Assembly: GCA_013398615.1 (NCBI GenBank)
Contig: VZSR01001854.1
Coordinates: 9,908,585-9,972,584, forward strand
Source: Brachypodius melanocephalos
Lineage: Eukaryota; Chordata; Aves; Passeriformes; Pycnonotidae
DNA length: 64,000 nucleotides
Reading direction: 5' to 3'
Positions 60,601 to 64,000 of this stretch are shown piece by piece (within the stretch, counting starts at the first letter, position 1; each line of letters opens with the position of its first letter). The notes beneath the pieces are model-generated. The model searched no databases. It saw only the letters and a list, made by a program, of their open reading frames with translations, and was not told the DNA's origin. Position numbers and translations under genes: made by a program.

Positions 60601-62096
60601 ATATGAAACTTTCAGAAACATCAGAAGAACCATACTGGTCTATGAATGTTATCCAAAGTGAAACAGACTGGTCTTCTCATTAATTAATCATGTGATCTAA
60701 TGAATAGCACTGGTGGTGGAGATAGAGGGTTCATCCCAAAGAAATCATAACAGAAACAGCAAGTGAATGATGATCTTTCTATCCTTCTCTCTTTCTCATT
60801 AGTATACTGCCTATGAAAGGCCAATATAATTTCAGTACAGAAACTATCAGTATTATTCAGTACAGAATCACAAGAGTGTAGGGAGTATACATAAGACAGA
60901 AAGATTTGAAGAGAACAGTGATTCTACCCTAAATTCAAAGATATTTCTCCTGAGTACAGTCATCTGACTTCTCAAAAAGAATTCTCTGCATATTGTTTTT
61001 ACCTGTTTCATTTCCTGTAAGGTGATAGACAGTAGAAAAATGGAAAAGATAGTTCTGGCTAATAAAATAAAAATTCTACTAGTATTTGAAATGTTACTAG
61101 GATATAGTCAGTAAAAGTCAGTAAAAAACTCATTTATAAGGCAGGAAATAATGACATGCCTCTAAAAATGTTTTTATTAAAGGGAATGTAAAAGCCCTGG
61201 AAAATTTTGCTGACATATGCTTTCAGGAATTAACTTTATGTTATTTAACTGCTATCTTGGCAGATGGAAGAAAATTTTTAAGTCTGTCGAGCCAAATGAC
61301 CTATGTGCCTACTTGATGCTTCTCTCTTACCAACCTCTCTGAAGCTGTTCCACTTTTCTCTGAAAGCATGCACTAATAATTATAAATTGTTCTATAAAGC
61401 GTTGGAATTTATGGCCAAGAGTATTCAAAGATGAGATGCAGCAGACAGATACACTATGTGGACAGATAGGCTTTTCTGGGACTTCTTGCCAGGATGTTAC
61501 CAGGGTAAGGAGCAAGGGGTACCAGTCACACCCAGAGAAATGTTCCTGGGCAAATAATGTAAAGTTCATTTTGCCTGGAGAGGGAGGAGGGGAAAACCAC
61601 GCCTTTGCTACGTGAGGTTGTGTGAAGCAGAGATCTGCAGAAGCTCTTCTCATTTGTGTGTCAAGTAGCAGAGCTCACACAGACTTTAAGAATTCAATTG
61701 TTGGATTTGGATGGAATTCCCAAAGTCAGCCTTGCTACTTTGCTTTCAGATCTTAAAGTGAATGATGTAGCACTTCAAATGTCATCAAGCTTTTAAACTA
61801 ATGAAGACCAACTTTTTTAAATTTGAGAAAAAAACTCTACAAAATTAGAAAGAATGAAAAAAATATCCCTTTATTTGCACATGGAAAACCAGTGTTGTTT
61901 AATTGAGCAGCCAAGTAGAAGAAAGTGCAGTTGGCTCAACAGACCTTTGTATTTCAGTATTCAATAATGTGCAATAAATTGAAAGGGATTTTGAAAGTGA
62001 CTAATGGGTAAATTACTAATTAGGTAGAACTTTATCAATACTACAGGAAAGATAAGAAAATATACTCTGTATAGCTCTGGTGATTATGTTTGTTGG

Positions 62097-62097
<1 letters not shown>
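48616..62097. other. AT-rich unique sequence, no gene seen
   Basis: This is the longest stretch without a recognised element. It holds an AT microsatellite (49103-49162), a 10-bp inverted repeat (49418-49454), a 15-base A run (50239-50253) and short G/T tracts (50315-50340, 52425-52470). The longest frames (108 codons minus at 61327-61653; 89 codons minus at 49755-50024) show no domain. Coding exons below about 150 bases could be missed by eye. Confidence 0.45.
49103..49162. repeat. (TA)n / (CA)n microsatellite
   Basis: TATATA runs are mixed with ATACATATG and ACACACA units. Confidence 0.9.

Positions 62098-62131
<34 letters not shown>
62098..62131. repeat. Poly(T) run, 34 bases
   Basis: This is the longest homopolymer of the window. 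It could be the tail of a minus-strand retroposed sequence or a simple expansion. No target duplication was found. Confidence 0.95.
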
Positions 62132-62134
<3 letters not shown>

Positions 62135-64000
62135 TCCGGTAGACAAGCATGCACTGAAATGAGGAGGTACTTTTCTGAAATCTCTGTAAGAATCAGAAAG
62201 GTCATGGTTTTCTTTATTTTTGCCCTGATATTATTGAAAGGTTCACAGAAACTTAATCACATTTTCAAGGGCTTTGTGACCTTTCTTGAAACAATGCCAA
62301 ATAAGTAGTAATAAAATATTTCTGTAGAACTACCTCTCTTACTATTTTAAGATTCTATTTTTTTTCCAAGTGCCTTTTTGTTGGCACTGGTGGTGACAGC
62401 AAGAGATTCATAGCATTGTAATAAATATTACATAAGATCCTTGCAAAACAGATGACTCTAGAAATTCTTTTCCATCCTCTCATTATCATGAAAAGCAGTC
62501 TTACAATCATCTTTCAAGCCCCTCCCAAAAAAATCGCTCTCAGCTCATCTACTTGTGTCTGTGAGCCACCTGCATGTGCATCTGCATAGGAAATGCTGGT
62601 CATATTGGCCATCATTACCAACTGTTCTTCTGCTTTCCATTTCCAAGGACTTAATATTGCCCTATCTTCTCTTTCTGTTTACATTACATGCAAATATTTT
62701 ACTTGGTAATGCTAAACTGAACAGTGAATACAGTTCCATATGATTAGTGTTGTTCCACATGGTAGCTGGAATCTATTCAGTTTAATGACCTTAACTGGTT
62801 TTGCAAGTGGGATTTTTTTTTTTCAGTCAAGCTGCCTAATTAGATTTCTGGATTAACATTAGAAATGCCCTTCAGGTTGGTAGCTGAGGGATTTTTAGTA
62901 CTGCATTTTGTCTCTGACCTTGGCCACTATCAATGTGCTTGCATTTTAAACTACTGTGCCTGAATAGGGGTTGGTTAACAGAGGACCCTGTGCAGTTTTA
63001 AGCAGTTTTGCACTATAGTGAATTACCCTATATAACACGTACACTATGCAATATAGTATTACACTATATTATACTATATATTCTTTTGCCTCATATTGTT
63101 CTGGACCATGGCTAGATTTGGCATTGCCTGTAAATGTTTAGGCAGCTGGCAGGTCTAAGTTTGATATCTGTTAAGGTGCTCAGGATACACAGAGAAGAAA
63201 AGGCCTTTACTGCCTCTAAAGAGAAGGAAGTGACGACATGGCTGTGAAAACCCTGTCGTCAGCAAGACTTTTGATTCCTCTGCAGCCTTTCTGGTTTTGA
63301 AACTTCAGGTTTTGAATATCTTTTCTGGTGTCCTAGGACTTTTTTTCTGTTACGTTTAAGGAATATGTACTTAGGAGGACAAATTCCTATTGCTACCTCA
63401 AGTGTCCTATCGTTTTTAGTGGATTCAGATCTTTCTTCATTTTGTCTTACAGTCCTTTGTGTGTGGAGCAATGAAGAGGGGAATCAAAATGAAACAATCT
63501 GCTAAAGGTTGAAATATCCTTGATAGGATTATAGAATGTGTTGCACACTGTGTCTGAACAAAACAGGATCACAGAAAAGAAGACAGGTCAACTTGTTGCT
63601 TGCTGCAGAAAATTTAGAGTCAATGGAAAAATATCTATGCATGTAAGAGAAAGCAAGGGACGCAGATTACGAAGCTGGCAGGATCAGCAGTGAAAGAAGC
63701 CAAGAAAAACAGATGCCAGATCTAAATACCAATTCTGTAAGGACTGAATCACTTATTCAGCAGCCATACATTGACTGACTACAATAATTGACATGGGTAC
63801 AATGCTGTTGTCTGCTTGGGGAAGAGTTTTTGCATAGTCAGATTAAAATTATTCAGAGAGGTCAAAAATGGCTGTGAAATCATCTCTCTATTTTTCGTTC
63901 ATGCAGATACTATAATGATCCAGATGTCTGCCCTTCTACAAATAATTGAGCAGCTTTCTCAGCTATAAATCTAATGTTCAAAACCTATTTCACAACTTAG
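62132..64000. other. AT-rich unique sequence, no gene seen
   Basis: A cluster of CACTATA/ACTATAT words lies at 63011-63082. No gene or known transposon is recognised up to the window end. Confidence 0.5.
63011..63082. repeat. Degenerate ACTATA-rich low-complexity patch
   Basis: ACTATA-type words recur about five times (CACTATAG, ACACTATGC, ACACTATATT, ATACTATAT). It is imperfect and is not a clean tandem array. Confidence 0.6.

Overview
This window reads as bird genomic DNA, probably from a songbird or a close relative. It is AT-rich and carries several CR1 LINE fragments, with the typical CR1 3' end rich in ATTCTATG-type repeats. It also carries at least five long terminal repeats (LTRs) of endogenous-retrovirus families that I recognise as avian. 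I see no bacterial-type gene organisation, operons, CRISPR array or phage. The avian call is firm; the songbird call rests on the LTR families and is tentative.

I found no protein-coding gene I can support. The open reading frames are short (155 codons at most), lack recognisable domains and have lengths expected by chance in 64 kb of AT-rich DNA. The exceptions are reading frames inside CR1 copies. The window is best read as a gene desert or the inside of one very long intron; the sequence alone does not decide which.

Layout: 1-2959, unique AT-rich DNA with G/T-rich tracts. 2960-4375, two plus-strand LTR remnants. 4376-8039, mostly unique DNA with an ancient palindromic element near 5965 and a possible CR1 scrap near 7285. 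8040-9765, a minus-strand CR1 piece followed by an old plus-strand CR1 in which an ATAGAT microsatellite has grown. 9766-17084, unique DNA with a GC-richer block near 15-15.7 kb. 17085-17331, a CR1 reverse-transcriptase fragment. 19506-20476, the best-preserved LTR, with matching 5-bp target duplications and a 100-N assembly gap inside it. 20482-30885, unique DNA with a second possible ancient palindromic remnant near 24751. 30886-31476, a minus-strand LTR. 34384-34568, a CR1 3' end. 41998-43425, a truncated minus-strand LTR next to the longest coding-derived CR1 copy (about 950 bp). 43426-64000, mostly unique DNA with small simple repeats and a 34-base T run.

No genes act together here. The biological content is the layered history of retroelement insertions. 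I did not find a new system. The most useful leads are the assembly gap inside the young-looking LTR, the primer-binding-site-like motif inside that LTR's inverted ends, and the microsatellite inside an old CR1.
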